Shown in pieces: positions 7,232 to 14,528 of a stretch of DNA of 28,059 nt (position 1 is the stretch's first letter; each line of letters starts with the position of its first letter). The position numbers and the translations under genes are program-made. The notes beneath the pieces were generated by a model that saw only the letters and a program-made list of their open reading frames with translations, was not told the origin of the DNA and made no database searches. Origin of the DNA: Lachnospiraceae bacterium (GTDB lineage: Bacteria; Bacillota; Clostridia; Lachnospirales; Lachnospiraceae); assembly GCA_017961385.1 (NCBI GenBank), contig JAGCXJ010000261.1:1-28059 (forward strand), read 5' to 3'.

Positions 7232-8232
7232 GACTTCTCCTCCCTTGCGAACCTGACTGATGCACATATTATCATTGTTATCAGACATAACAGTATTATC
7301 AGTATTCCTGTAGGAATAGCCGTTATGAACAATGTGCATGCAAAGCACAGCAGTATCTTAAAGACCCTGATAAGTCTTCTTCCCCATGTTGTATCTCCGT
7401 AGTCGCCTCTCTCTAAGCGGTATATATCAAGGATCAGATAGATTATATAAGCAAGTACGGCAGTCGATGCAATGGTATCACCGCTGTATGCGTTCCATAA
7501 AACCCTGTATCCGACAGCCCCTTTAAAATAATCTCCTGATGCAAGAAGCACTGCTACAAACATAAGATACACATACATTTTCTTGTTTGTCTTAAGTATG
7601 CGTCTCATTGTACAGCCGCAGGAACCTATAACGACAAATACTCCCTGAAGCTCACATACCATGTAAAGAAGATCTCTCGGACCTATGCCGTATGTCATGC
7701 ACCAGTATGTATAGTACAAAGGCAGTGTCACAAGCTTCTTTGAACCTATAAGTCCAAGCTCGTAGGGTCTTGCCGTCAGCGGATTGTATGTGTTTACGGT
7801 AGATGTAAGAACGTTTATCCTAACCGTCTCGAGCATAAGATCGTCTCTTTCGAATCCGTACAGCATCACAACTCTTACTATAACAACAGCAATGGCCATT
7901 ATCATAAAAGCATATACGATCCTCTCATCTTTTCTTATATTGGGCTTTTTTAATCCGCATACTATATAATCCGAAAAACCAAAGATCGCGATAAAAACAA
8001 AAAAGCCCGTAAATACATAGGTGATCACAGAAAAGATCGTGCAGCATCCGGCAAAATTTATACCTGCAAAGTTATGAAGACAAAATACGATGCCCTGTAT
8101 CAAAAAAAGCGAAAAAAAACCAATCAAATATGTTTCAATCTGATTAGTCCCTTTTTGTCTTGTTATAAAATTCATTACCGTTCCAATAGCAAACGGCAGC
8201 AAAAGCATTAAAAATATTCCTAAAATAAACAT
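7228..8232 (-). CDS. Polytopic membrane protein, GT-C-like (first half of a pair)
   Basis: A 334-residue protein with about eight or nine membrane helices. It carries an acidic loop after the fourth helix (F-E-R-D-D-L-M-L-E near residues 126-134), which recalls the catalytic acidic loop of GT-C glycosyltransferases, followed by TYNPLTARPYELGL. I cannot name the family with certainty. It is the first gene after a good promoter; its ribosome binding site is weak (GGGCAGAG). The next gene starts inside its stop codon. Together the two proteins total 593 residues, close to the 582-residue LIC_10190-type protein at 11630-13378 and to common GT-C lengths. A role in transferring sugars from a lipid carrier is inference. 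Confidence 0.7.
   Translation of the reverse strand: MFILGIFLMLLLPFAIGTVMNFITRQKGTNQIETYLIGFFSLFLIQGIVFCLHNFAGINFAGCCTIFSVITYVFTGFFVFIAIFGFSDYIVCGLKKPNIRKDERIVYAFMIMAIAVVIVRVVMLYGFERDDLMLETVRINVLTSTVNTYNPLTARPYELGLIGSKKLVTLPLYYTYWCMTYGIGPRDLLYMVCELQGVFVVIGSCGCTMRRILKTNKKMYVYLMFVAVLLASGDYFKGAVGYRVLWNAYSGDTIASTAVLAYIIYLILDIYRLERGDYGDTTWGRRLIRVFKILLCFACTLFITAIPTGILIILLCLITMIICASVRFAREEKS
7237..7244 (-). promoter_or_regulatory. Ribosome binding site deciding the start at 7231
   Basis: GGGAGGAG on the minus strand inside the last codons of the upstream gene, with the GGAGG core 7 bases before the ATG at 7231. It supports a 259-residue product with a 4-base ATGA overlap rather than the 298-residue frame. 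Confidence 0.8.
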
Positions 8233-8260
8233 ACTCTGCCCTGCAATAATACTGACCTAC

Positions 8261-8289
8261 ATTTTATCAGAATTAAATTTACTTGGCAA
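8261..8289 (-). promoter_or_regulatory. Promoter of the 8232-4613 operon
   Basis: Minus strand: -35 TTGCCA at 8284-8289, a 17-base spacer and -10 TAAAAT at 8261-8266. The predicted start is near 8254, about 22 bases before the ATG at 8232. The -35 lies just past the stop codon of the anion transporter gene (8291), so some read-through from the gmd operon is also possible; no terminator is visible between them. Confidence 0.65.
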
Positions 8290-8290
8290 A

Positions 8291-9568
8291 CTAATCAAAA
8301 TCATCCTCTTCAACGTTTCGCATGGTCGAATGCTTGTATTCGATGCGCAGTTTCGAGTAAACAAACTGCTGTCCCGGGAATACAGTAAAGTATCCGCTGA
8401 ATACAAAGCTTATCGCGCATGCTATGGCAAAGAGAACGATGCCTCCTCCCCCGAATACCTCGATAGCAAGAAAGATGCTCGCGATCGGGCAGTTAACGCT
8501 TCCGCAGAATACCGCTACCATTCCGACTGCAGCGGCAAACTCCACCGGAAGTCCCAGCCACCATCCGAAAGTGCATCCAAACGTTGCTCCGATGACAAGT
8601 GCCGGAAATACAGCTCCGCCTTTATAGCCCGACTGAAGAGTTATCGCAGTAAACAGGATCTTTAACAGGAAATCATAAGGATGCGCCTGACCGTAATTGA
8701 TCGCCCTATTCAAAAGCGATGCGCTTGAGCCGTTGTATACCTGACTTCCTGATAAAAGAGTGAGTATTATGACGATCCCCGAACCGATAAGTATGCGGAT
8801 ATACTGATTTTCTATATGCTTCTTTACAGTCTCTCCCCAAAGCTTCATCGCTCCGCAGAACATTATGCTCACCACTGCGCACAAAACACCCAAAAAGCTG
8901 ATCTTTATAACAGAATCAACACCTAACAGAGGAATCTCTGAAAGGTTATATCTCATGGGAACAATATTTAATGAAATCGCTACAAAATAGGATGTCAGAG
9001 AAGTCAAGAGACACGGAAGCAGAGCAGCATAGTAAATAACACCTATGCTTATGACCTCCATGCTTAAAAATGCCGCCATCAGAGGGGTTCCGAAAAGCGC
9101 GGATATCAGTCCCGCCATTCCGCACATTACAAACAGGCTCCTGTCCTTAGGATTTAGCTTGAATATCCTGCTTAGGTTTGAAGAAATGCTGCCGCCCATC
9201 TGAATGGCAACACCGACTCTTCCGGCAGAACCGCCGAAGAGATGAGTAAATACGGTTGAAAGAAAGCTGACCACCGTGATCTTGAACGGTATGGCCTGGG
9301 CATTTCTTACGGAATCAAAGATAAGGTCCGTTCCCTTATCCTCATGTATGTCAAACATATGATATGTCTTAACGATTATAAGACCCGCAACGGGAAGAAA
9401 CAGTAAAAGCCAGTTGTACTCGCTTCTTATCTCGTTTGCCCACTGCACAAAGAAATAAAGGCCTGTTCCGAGTAATCCGCAGACAGCCCCGGTCAGCATT
9501 GAGAACAAACACCACTTAACGCTCAATCTCACATAATGTTGGATAACGATAAGCTTGGTCTTTAACAA
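8291..9568 (-). CDS. CLC-family anion transporter, CLC-F-like, without the gating glutamate (TTG start)
   Basis: A 425-residue CLC protein with about ten or more helices. The D-K-G-T-D-L-I-F-D stretch (77-85) and THLFGGSAGRVGVAIQMGGS (108-127) align with the GNNLILD and GGSAGREGTAVQMGGS motifs of the CLC-F (fluoride/proton antiporter) branch. The later motifs GGAVFPALVIGATFG and NCPIASIFLAIEVFGG also fit. In that family the glutamate of GREGT is the gating residue; here residue 118 is valine (codon GTC). If the reading is right, proton-coupled exchange may be lost and the protein could be a passive or altered channel. The TTG start at 9568 overlaps manC by 7 bases, with GGAGAGG just upstream. 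It is an odd member of a GDP-fucose operon. Confidence 0.85.
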   Translation of the reverse strand: MLKTKLIVIQHYVRLSVKWCLFSMLTGAVCGLLGTGLYFFVQWANEIRSEYNWLLLFLPVAGLIIVKTYHMFDIHEDKGTDLIFDSVRNAQAIPFKITVVSFLSTVFTHLFGGSAGRVGVAIQMGGSISSNLSRIFKLNPKDRSLFVMCGMAGLISALFGTPLMAAFLSMEVISIGVIYYAALLPCLLTSLTSYFVAISLNIVPMRYNLSEIPLLGVDSVIKISFLGVLCAVVSIMFCGAMKLWGETVKKHIENQYIRILIGSGIVIILTLLSGSQVYNGSSASLLNRAINYGQAHPYDFLLKILFTAITLQSGYKGGAVFPALVIGATFGCTFGWWLGLPVEFAAAVGMVAVFCGSVNCPIASIFLAIEVFGGGGIVLFAIACAISFVFSGYFTVFPGQQFVYSKLRIEYKHSTMRNVEEDDFD

Positions 9569-10635
9569 TACCTCTCCTTTCCTTCTTCCTTCAGTTTATC
9601 AGAAAACAGTTTTATATCCTGGGCTCTGTCCTTGGCACATACCAGTGTGACATCATCGGTATGAGCAACAACTATATCCTTGATCCCAAGAGCAGCTATA
9701 AGATGTCCCTTCTGTGTACTGTAAAAAACGCTGTCATCGCAGTCTATCAGACTGACATCGGAAAGTATCACATTGCCGTCAACATCTCTTTCATGGATCT
9801 GATCAAAAGCATCAAAGCTTCCCACATCATTCCAGCCGAAATCTCCTTCGAGCATGAGAACTTTGTCTGCACGCTCCATTATTCCGTAGTCGATGGATAT
9901 CTTTGGTATCTCGGGATAAAGCTCGTCAAGAACCTGCTGCTCCCTTTCAGTTCCCATTGCGTCTCCTATCCTGACAAGATATCTGTATATGTCGGGAAGG
10001 AGTTTTTCAAAATAATTAAGTATTGTTGACGCTTTCCATATGAACATGCCGCTGTTCCATGCATACTCTCCGCTGTCGACATACTCACTGGCCGTCTCAA
10101 GATCGGGTTTTTCAACAAATTCATATACCTTTTTTGCGACATTGTCATCATCGGCGTTGTATTTAATGTAGCCGTATCCGGTTGCGGGGTAGGTAGGCTT
10201 GATCCCGACTGTTATCAGCTCATCCGTCTCTTCTGCAGCATATACAGCCTTGATTAAAACAAGCGCAAACTTATCCTCATCCTTTATAAACGGATCTGAA
10301 GGTACGATCACCATGATCCCGTCTTCATATTTTCTTATGATCTCCATTGCCGCATATCCTATGCATGCAGCTGTGTTGCGGGCAGCCGGCTCAGCAAGGA
10401 TATGATCGGGCTTAAGGATTTCCTTTGTAAGATCGATCGTCGCATCTGCCGTCTTTACATTCGTAACCACAACCATATCTTCCTTGTCAGCGACCTTGGC
10501 CAGTCTTTGAGCCGCCTCAACCACCATTGCATTCTTTCCCGAAAGGTTTAAAAACTGCTTTGGCTTGTCTGCTCTTGATAAAGGCCAGAACCTGGTGCCT
10601 CCGCCTCCTGCCATGATCACTCCGTATACTTTCAT
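9562..10635 (-). CDS. manC: Mannose-1-phosphate guanylyltransferase
   Basis: A 357-residue enzyme making GDP-mannose from GTP and mannose-1-phosphate in the cytosol. The pyrophosphorylase signature GGGGTRFWPLSR lies at residues 10-21, followed by the lysine-containing D-K-P-K-Q-F. The family motif FVEKP is near 170 and WNSGMFIW near 192. The length fits the single-function type; it lacks the C-terminal cupin isomerase domain of the 470-480 residue two-function enzymes, so mannose-6-phosphate isomerase must be encoded elsewhere. It is 19 bases downstream of fcl and overlaps the CLC gene by 7 bases. Its product feeds Gmd from the same operon. The ManC name is by role; it could also be called Gmp. 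Confidence 0.95.
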   Translation of the reverse strand: MKVYGVIMAGGGGTRFWPLSRADKPKQFLNLSGKNAMVVEAAQRLAKVADKEDMVVVTNVKTADATIDLTKEILKPDHILAEPAARNTAACIGYAAMEIIRKYEDGIMVIVPSDPFIKDEDKFALVLIKAVYAAEETDELITVGIKPTYPATGYGYIKYNADDDNVAKKVYEFVEKPDLETASEYVDSGEYAWNSGMFIWKASTILNYFEKLLPDIYRYLVRIGDAMGTEREQQVLDELYPEIPKISIDYGIMERADKVLMLEGDFGWNDVGSFDAFDQIHERDVDGNVILSDVSLIDCDDSVFYSTQKGHLIAALGIKDIVVAHTDDVTLVCAKDRAQDIKLFSDKLKEEGKERYC

Positions 10636-10654
10636 GATTTATACCCTGCCTCTC

Positions 10655-11605
10655 TTAAAGTCTTGCATCCTCAACGTTTTCCTTAAACCAGTCATAAGCC
10701 AGTTTTACGCCTTCTTCAAGTTCTACCTTATGTGTCCATCCAAGCGAATGCAGCTTGCTCACATCAGCAAGCTTTCTCGGTGTTCCGTCAGGCATATCAG
10801 AATTCCATACAATGTCCCCGTTAAATCCAACGGTCTTCTTTACAAGCTCGGCAAGCTGTTTGATCGTCACTTCCTTGCCCGTTCCTATATTTACATGTCT
10901 TTCACCGCTGTAATTCTCAAGAAGGAATACACAGGCATCTGCCATATCGTCAGAATAGAGAAACTCTCTTAGAGGAGAGCCTGTTCCCCAAAGTTCAACG
11001 CTAGGCGCATTATTTATCTTTGCCTCGTGGAATTTTCTGATCATCGCAGGAAGAACATGAGAATTGCTCAGATCATAGTTATCATAGGGACCGTAAAGAT
11101 TTGTCGGCATACAGCTGATGAAGTCATCGCCGTACTGCTTCTTAAAGAATCTGCACATTTCCATTCCGGCGATCTTTGCTATGGCGTAGGCTTCGTTTGT
11201 CACCTCAAGAGGGCCGGTCAAAAGAGCATCCTCAGGTATTGGCTGAGGTGCCATCTTGGGATATATGCATGTACTTCCCAAAAACAAAAGCTTCTTTATT
11301 TTGTAATCATGACAGCACTTAATGACATTGCACTGTATCTGCATGTTCTCATATGCAAACTCGGCCGGCATTGTCTGATTGGCATTTATACCTCCAACCT
11401 TTGCTGCCGCGAGTACAACGACATCCGGTCTTTCTGCCTCAAAGAAATCTCTTACAGATTTCTGATCTGTAAGATCGAGTTCCTTATGCGTCCTTCCAAT
11501 AATGTTTGTGTAACCGCTCCTTTTGAGTGATCTGACTATTGCAGAGCCAACAAGTCCTCTGTGACCTGCAACATATATCTTGTCTTGCTTTGTAAGACTG
11601 GACAT
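10655..11605 (-). CDS. fcl: GDP-L-fucose synthase
   Basis: A 316-residue short-chain dehydrogenase that epimerises and reduces GDP-4-keto-6-deoxymannose to GDP-L-fucose with NADPH. The Rossmann motif GHRGLVG is at 14-20, the active-site S-T-C at 111-113, and the Y140-x-x-x-K144 pair follows. The conserved acid/base cysteine (C113) and the histidine in SNSHVLPAMIRKF (near 180) match known enzymes of this family. Its ATG has GGAGG 8 bases upstream. With Gmd and ManC it completes the pathway from mannose-1-phosphate to GDP-L-fucose. Length is normal (about 315) and no key residue is missing. Confidence 0.95.
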   Translation of the reverse strand: MSSLTKQDKIYVAGHRGLVGSAIVRSLKRSGYTNIIGRTHKELDLTDQKSVRDFFEAERPDVVVLAAAKVGGINANQTMPAEFAYENMQIQCNVIKCCHDYKIKKLLFLGSTCIYPKMAPQPIPEDALLTGPLEVTNEAYAIAKIAGMEMCRFFKKQYGDDFISCMPTNLYGPYDNYDLSNSHVLPAMIRKFHEAKINNAPSVELWGTGSPLREFLYSDDMADACVFLLENYSGERHVNIGTGKEVTIKQLAELVKKTVGFNGDIVWNSDMPDGTPRKLADVSKLHSLGWTHKVELEEGVKLAYDWFKENVEDARL

Positions 11606-11629
11606 TTTTAATACCTCCGGTAAATAGAT

Positions 11630-13378
11630 TCATTCATTATCTGATTGGCTCTTTTCAAGCCATGCATCATAATCCTTGTATCTGAAGCCGTCCTTAAACT
11701 CGTCCCCTCTCATCTGAATGTCGATAGTCATCAAGGATGCAGGAAACTTATCATAACCTATAAGAGCATCCTGTTCGGGAACATATATGATCCTTCCGGG
11801 CTTGAGTTCATACTCCTTTGCAGGCCAGTCTTCATAGTCTGCCTGAGCAAGATAATAAGGCTGCTTCAACGTACTTATTATATCATATCCGACTGTCTTT
11901 AGGCGATAAAGTCCCATAATGCCAAAGACTATAAAGAATGCGATGTAAAGAGATCTTTTGTCTCCTGATCTTTTAACAAGCTCCATGCACAGACATCCGT
12001 CGACAAAAAGCGGGATACAGGTCAGATAGCCGTATCCGTATCTGACAAGAGGAGCACTGAAAAACCAGAACATGCACGATATCGCAAGCACTATGAATAC
12101 CAAAAGGATATCAGCATCGACCTTACTCTTTATCAGTTTATATATGAAATATATAACTCCTGCCGCAAGACATAAAGCAGTAAGGCAAACCCATCCCTTT
12201 TCAACCAAAGACAGATTTCCAAACCAAGCAGGAAGCCATTTACTGATAGGCATATCAAGTTTTGTAACGTCGTTTATACCCTTGCCGTATACTCCTATCT
12301 CCATGGCATCGTACTGTGCCACGCCCTTTGGTATCTTCCAGTCCACGTCAAAAAGATCGATAAGAGTCGAAGGGTAGATCAGCCATCCCGATATCAGTAC
12401 ATTTCTGATAAAGAACGGCAGCAATGTAACAATGCCTGCTGTCAGCGATGCTATCATCGGTTTTACATATCTGTTTTTTATGAGCATGATAGCAGGCTTT
12501 ATCGCAAGCAGTACAAGCAGAGCTATCGAAAACTTGACTGTAGCTGCAAATACAAGGAGTATGCTTATCATGGCATAGGGATATATATCCTTAAGATGTG
12601 TAAGATCCTCTCTGGATCTGTTTTTGTCACGTTCCAGATTATCAAGCCATGCTATGACAGCACTGAATATGAGTATCTGTGCATAATAATCACTCGCAGG
12701 CGATACCATCTCCTTAAAGATAAGGCCCAGATAAAACAGAAGGCCTATTCTTATAAAGTCCGAATGTCTGACTCTCTTTTCCTTAAATACAATATATACA
12801 TCCGAAACCTGAAATGCTCCCAGAAGGCAGAAGAAACCTGCTGTCGTATGCAGCGACTGTCCGAAGATGTCCGCAAAGCTGTAAAGCGCCGTAAGAGCAA
12901 ATGCACTAGAATTGTATCCGAATCTTAACTGAAGACAGGCCAGACCCTTAACAACTCCGTACTCTTCGATCCATCTGATGCTCTGTGCATGATACAGACT
13001 TGTATCATAATGTATGTAGCCGCGAGAGGAACCATATGCGAACAAGATGATGATCGCAGGATAGATATATGCCAGTATGCGTGTGTTATCTATCCTCTCA
13101 AACAGACCTTTTAAACTTGTCCTTGCACTGTCTTTTAATGCAATAACAGATATTACACTGATGAGCATAAGGACCACATTTGCAGCAACTCCCACGCCTC
13201 CAAAAAGGCTCCATGTCTGTGCATATACGGTATTGAAAACAAGTCCCGCCAGTATGATGTAAAAAGGCTTTTCTACAGTTTCTCTGTCATAAATCCAACT
13301 AAAAAAGCTCAATACGGCAATCCCCGTTCCAAACGAGGTCATTGCAATATAGAGCCAGTTTAGTAAAACCATTATCAT
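11630..13378 (-). CDS. LIC_10190-type polytopic membrane protein, GT-C-like
   Basis: A 582-residue protein with about twelve or more membrane helices and a soluble tail of about 70 residues. The loop YIHYDTSLYHAQSIRWIEEY at 121-140, followed by G-L-A-x-L-x-x-R-F-G-Y-N-S-S, matches the signature I know from the LIC_10190 family of membrane proteins found in polysaccharide loci. The D-T-x-L-Y-H piece in the first outer loop resembles a GT-C acidic catalytic loop. It lies between gmd and fcl, starting 7 bases after the gmd stop with only a weak ribosome binding site (GGGAAA), so translation is probably coupled. A role as transferase or polymerase is inferred from context; the family has no established activity that I know of. 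Confidence 0.75.
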   Translation of the reverse strand: MIMVLLNWLYIAMTSFGTGIAVLSFFSWIYDRETVEKPFYIILAGLVFNTVYAQTWSLFGGVGVAANVVLMLISVISVIALKDSARTSLKGLFERIDNTRILAYIYPAIIILFAYGSSRGYIHYDTSLYHAQSIRWIEEYGVVKGLACLQLRFGYNSSAFALTALYSFADIFGQSLHTTAGFFCLLGAFQVSDVYIVFKEKRVRHSDFIRIGLLFYLGLIFKEMVSPASDYYAQILIFSAVIAWLDNLERDKNRSREDLTHLKDIYPYAMISILLVFAATVKFSIALLVLLAIKPAIMLIKNRYVKPMIASLTAGIVTLLPFFIRNVLISGWLIYPSTLIDLFDVDWKIPKGVAQYDAMEIGVYGKGINDVTKLDMPISKWLPAWFGNLSLVEKGWVCLTALCLAAGVIYFIYKLIKSKVDADILLVFIVLAISCMFWFFSAPLVRYGYGYLTCIPLFVDGCLCMELVKRSGDKRSLYIAFFIVFGIMGLYRLKTVGYDIISTLKQPYYLAQADYEDWPAKEYELKPGRIIYVPEQDALIGYDKFPASLMTIDIQMRGDEFKDGFRYKDYDAWLEKSQSDNE

Positions 13379-13385
13379 AGTTTAA

Positions 13386-14450
13386 TTATTTCCCGTTTCT
13401 GTATTCTTCACAGCTCTTGCCACAGATCGCCTTCATATCGGCATCCATCATCATAGCTACAAGTCCCTTGAAATCTATATCTCTCTTCCATCCGAGCGTA
13501 TTCTCAGCCTTGGTACAGTCTCCCCATAAGAATTCTACTTCAGCGGGGCGGTAGAACTGCGGATTTACATCCACAAGCACTCTTTTTGTTGCCTCATCGA
13601 TACCCTTCTCATCAACACCGCTTCCTTCAAAGACTATCTTTATGCCAAGTTCGCCAAAAGCTGCTTCTACAAATTCTCTTACGGTATGAGTCTCGTTTGT
13701 CGCAAGAACATAATCACCGGGTGTATCCTGCTGCAGCATGAGCCACATGCCCTTGACATAGTCTCCCGCAAATCCCCAGTCACGCTTTGCATTCATGTTT
13801 CCCAGAGAAAGCTTTTCCTGATTTCCCGCCATGATATTTGCGATAGCCAGTGTTATCTTTCTAGTTACGAAATTTTCGCCTCTTCTGGGTGATTCATGGT
13901 TAAAGAGAATTCCGTTGCATGCAAACATGTTGTAGGATTCTCTGTAGTTTACGGTTATCCAGTAAGAGTAGAGCTTTGCAGCGCCGTACGGGCTCTTCGG
14001 ATAAAAAGGTGTCTTTTCCGACTGAGGAGCAGTCTCCGGAAGACCTCCGAAAAGCTCTGAAGTCGATGCCTGATAGAAGCGGCAGTTTCCGCCGTAAAGC
14101 CTTATCGCCTCAAGAAGCTTTAATGTGCTCACTCCAGTAGCTTCAGCCGTATACTCCGGAACCTCAAAAGAGATTCCAACATGCGACTGAGCCGCAAGAT
14201 TATAGACCTCTGTGGGTTTTATCTCTGAGATGATCCTGCCAAGACAGCTTGAGTCTGTCGTATCGGCAAAATGCAAAAACAGTTTTACTCCATTATATGA
14301 TGATCTGAGAAGATGATCGATACGTTCTGTGCCAGCGATCGAATGACGACGCATAAGTCCGTGAACCTCATATCCCTTCTCAAGCAAAAACTCCGCAAGA
14401 TAGGAACCGTCCTGTCCTGTTATACCTGTAATAAGTGCTACGTTTCTCAT
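13386..14450 (-). CDS. gmd: GDP-mannose 4,6-dehydratase
   Basis: A 354-residue NAD(P)-dependent dehydratase converting GDP-mannose to GDP-4-keto-6-deoxymannose, the first committed step to GDP-L-fucose. The N-terminal ITGITGQDGSYLAEFLL carries the G-x-x-G-x-D-G nucleotide motif (residues 9-15). The catalytic triad region STSELFG (129-135, with T130 and E132) and Y155-x-x-x-K159 are present, as are the R-R-G-x-x-F-V-T-R substrate residues near 190-198. It is the first gene of the operon; AGGAG lies 7-8 bases before the ATG and a good promoter sits in the 78-base gap upstream. Gmd products can also feed other 6-deoxyhexoses, but fcl in the same operon points to fucose. Confidence 0.96.
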   Translation of the reverse strand: MRNVALITGITGQDGSYLAEFLLEKGYEVHGLMRRHSIAGTERIDHLLRSSYNGVKLFLHFADTTDSSCLGRIISEIKPTEVYNLAAQSHVGISFEVPEYTAEATGVSTLKLLEAIRLYGGNCRFYQASTSELFGGLPETAPQSEKTPFYPKSPYGAAKLYSYWITVNYRESYNMFACNGILFNHESPRRGENFVTRKITLAIANIMAGNQEKLSLGNMNAKRDWGFAGDYVKGMWLMLQQDTPGDYVLATNETHTVREFVEAAFGELGIKIVFEGSGVDEKGIDEATKRVLVDVNPQFYRPAEVEFLWGDCTKAENTLGWKRDIDFKGLVAMMMDADMKAICGKSCEEYRNGK

Positions 14451-14457
14451 AAATATC

Positions 14458-14515
14458 TCCTATTGTACATTCGATGACCTATCCTATTTAGTATATACTG
14501 ATATTCATCCTATTT
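14458..14515 (-). repeat. Direct repeats AAATAGGAT around the gmd promoter
   Basis: On the minus strand AAATAGGAT occurs at 14507-14515 and again at 14481-14489, 26 bases apart, bracketing the -10 box; the first copy runs into the -35. A third partial copy (AATAGGA, 14458-14464) overlaps the ribosome binding site. Such spacing could be a regulator site or chance. Confidence 0.35.
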
Positions 14516-14518
14516 CAA
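14490..14518 (-). promoter_or_regulatory. Promoter of the gmd-fcl-manC-clc operon
   Basis: Minus strand: -35 TTGAAA at 14513-14518, a 17-base spacer and -10 TATACT at 14490-14495; five of six bases match consensus in each box. The predicted start is near 14483, about 32 bases before the gmd ATG. No terminator is visible for the gene that ends at 14529. Confidence 0.7.
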
Positions 14519-14528
14519 TGTCCTTGTA

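Noticed and set aside
6945..7348. N-terminal 39-residue extension and a second frame over the 7228-7348 region
   Set aside because: The ATG at 7231 with GGGAGGAG and an ATGA overlap explains the start; the extra residues are the upstream gene read out of frame.
8330..8665. Plus-strand frame of 111 residues
   Set aside because: It is antisense to the CLC gene and is charged, low-complexity shadow sequence.
11027..11530. Plus-strand frame of 167 residues
   Set aside because: It is antisense to fcl, which has all catalytic motifs; its composition is rich in Cys and His with no recognisable fold.
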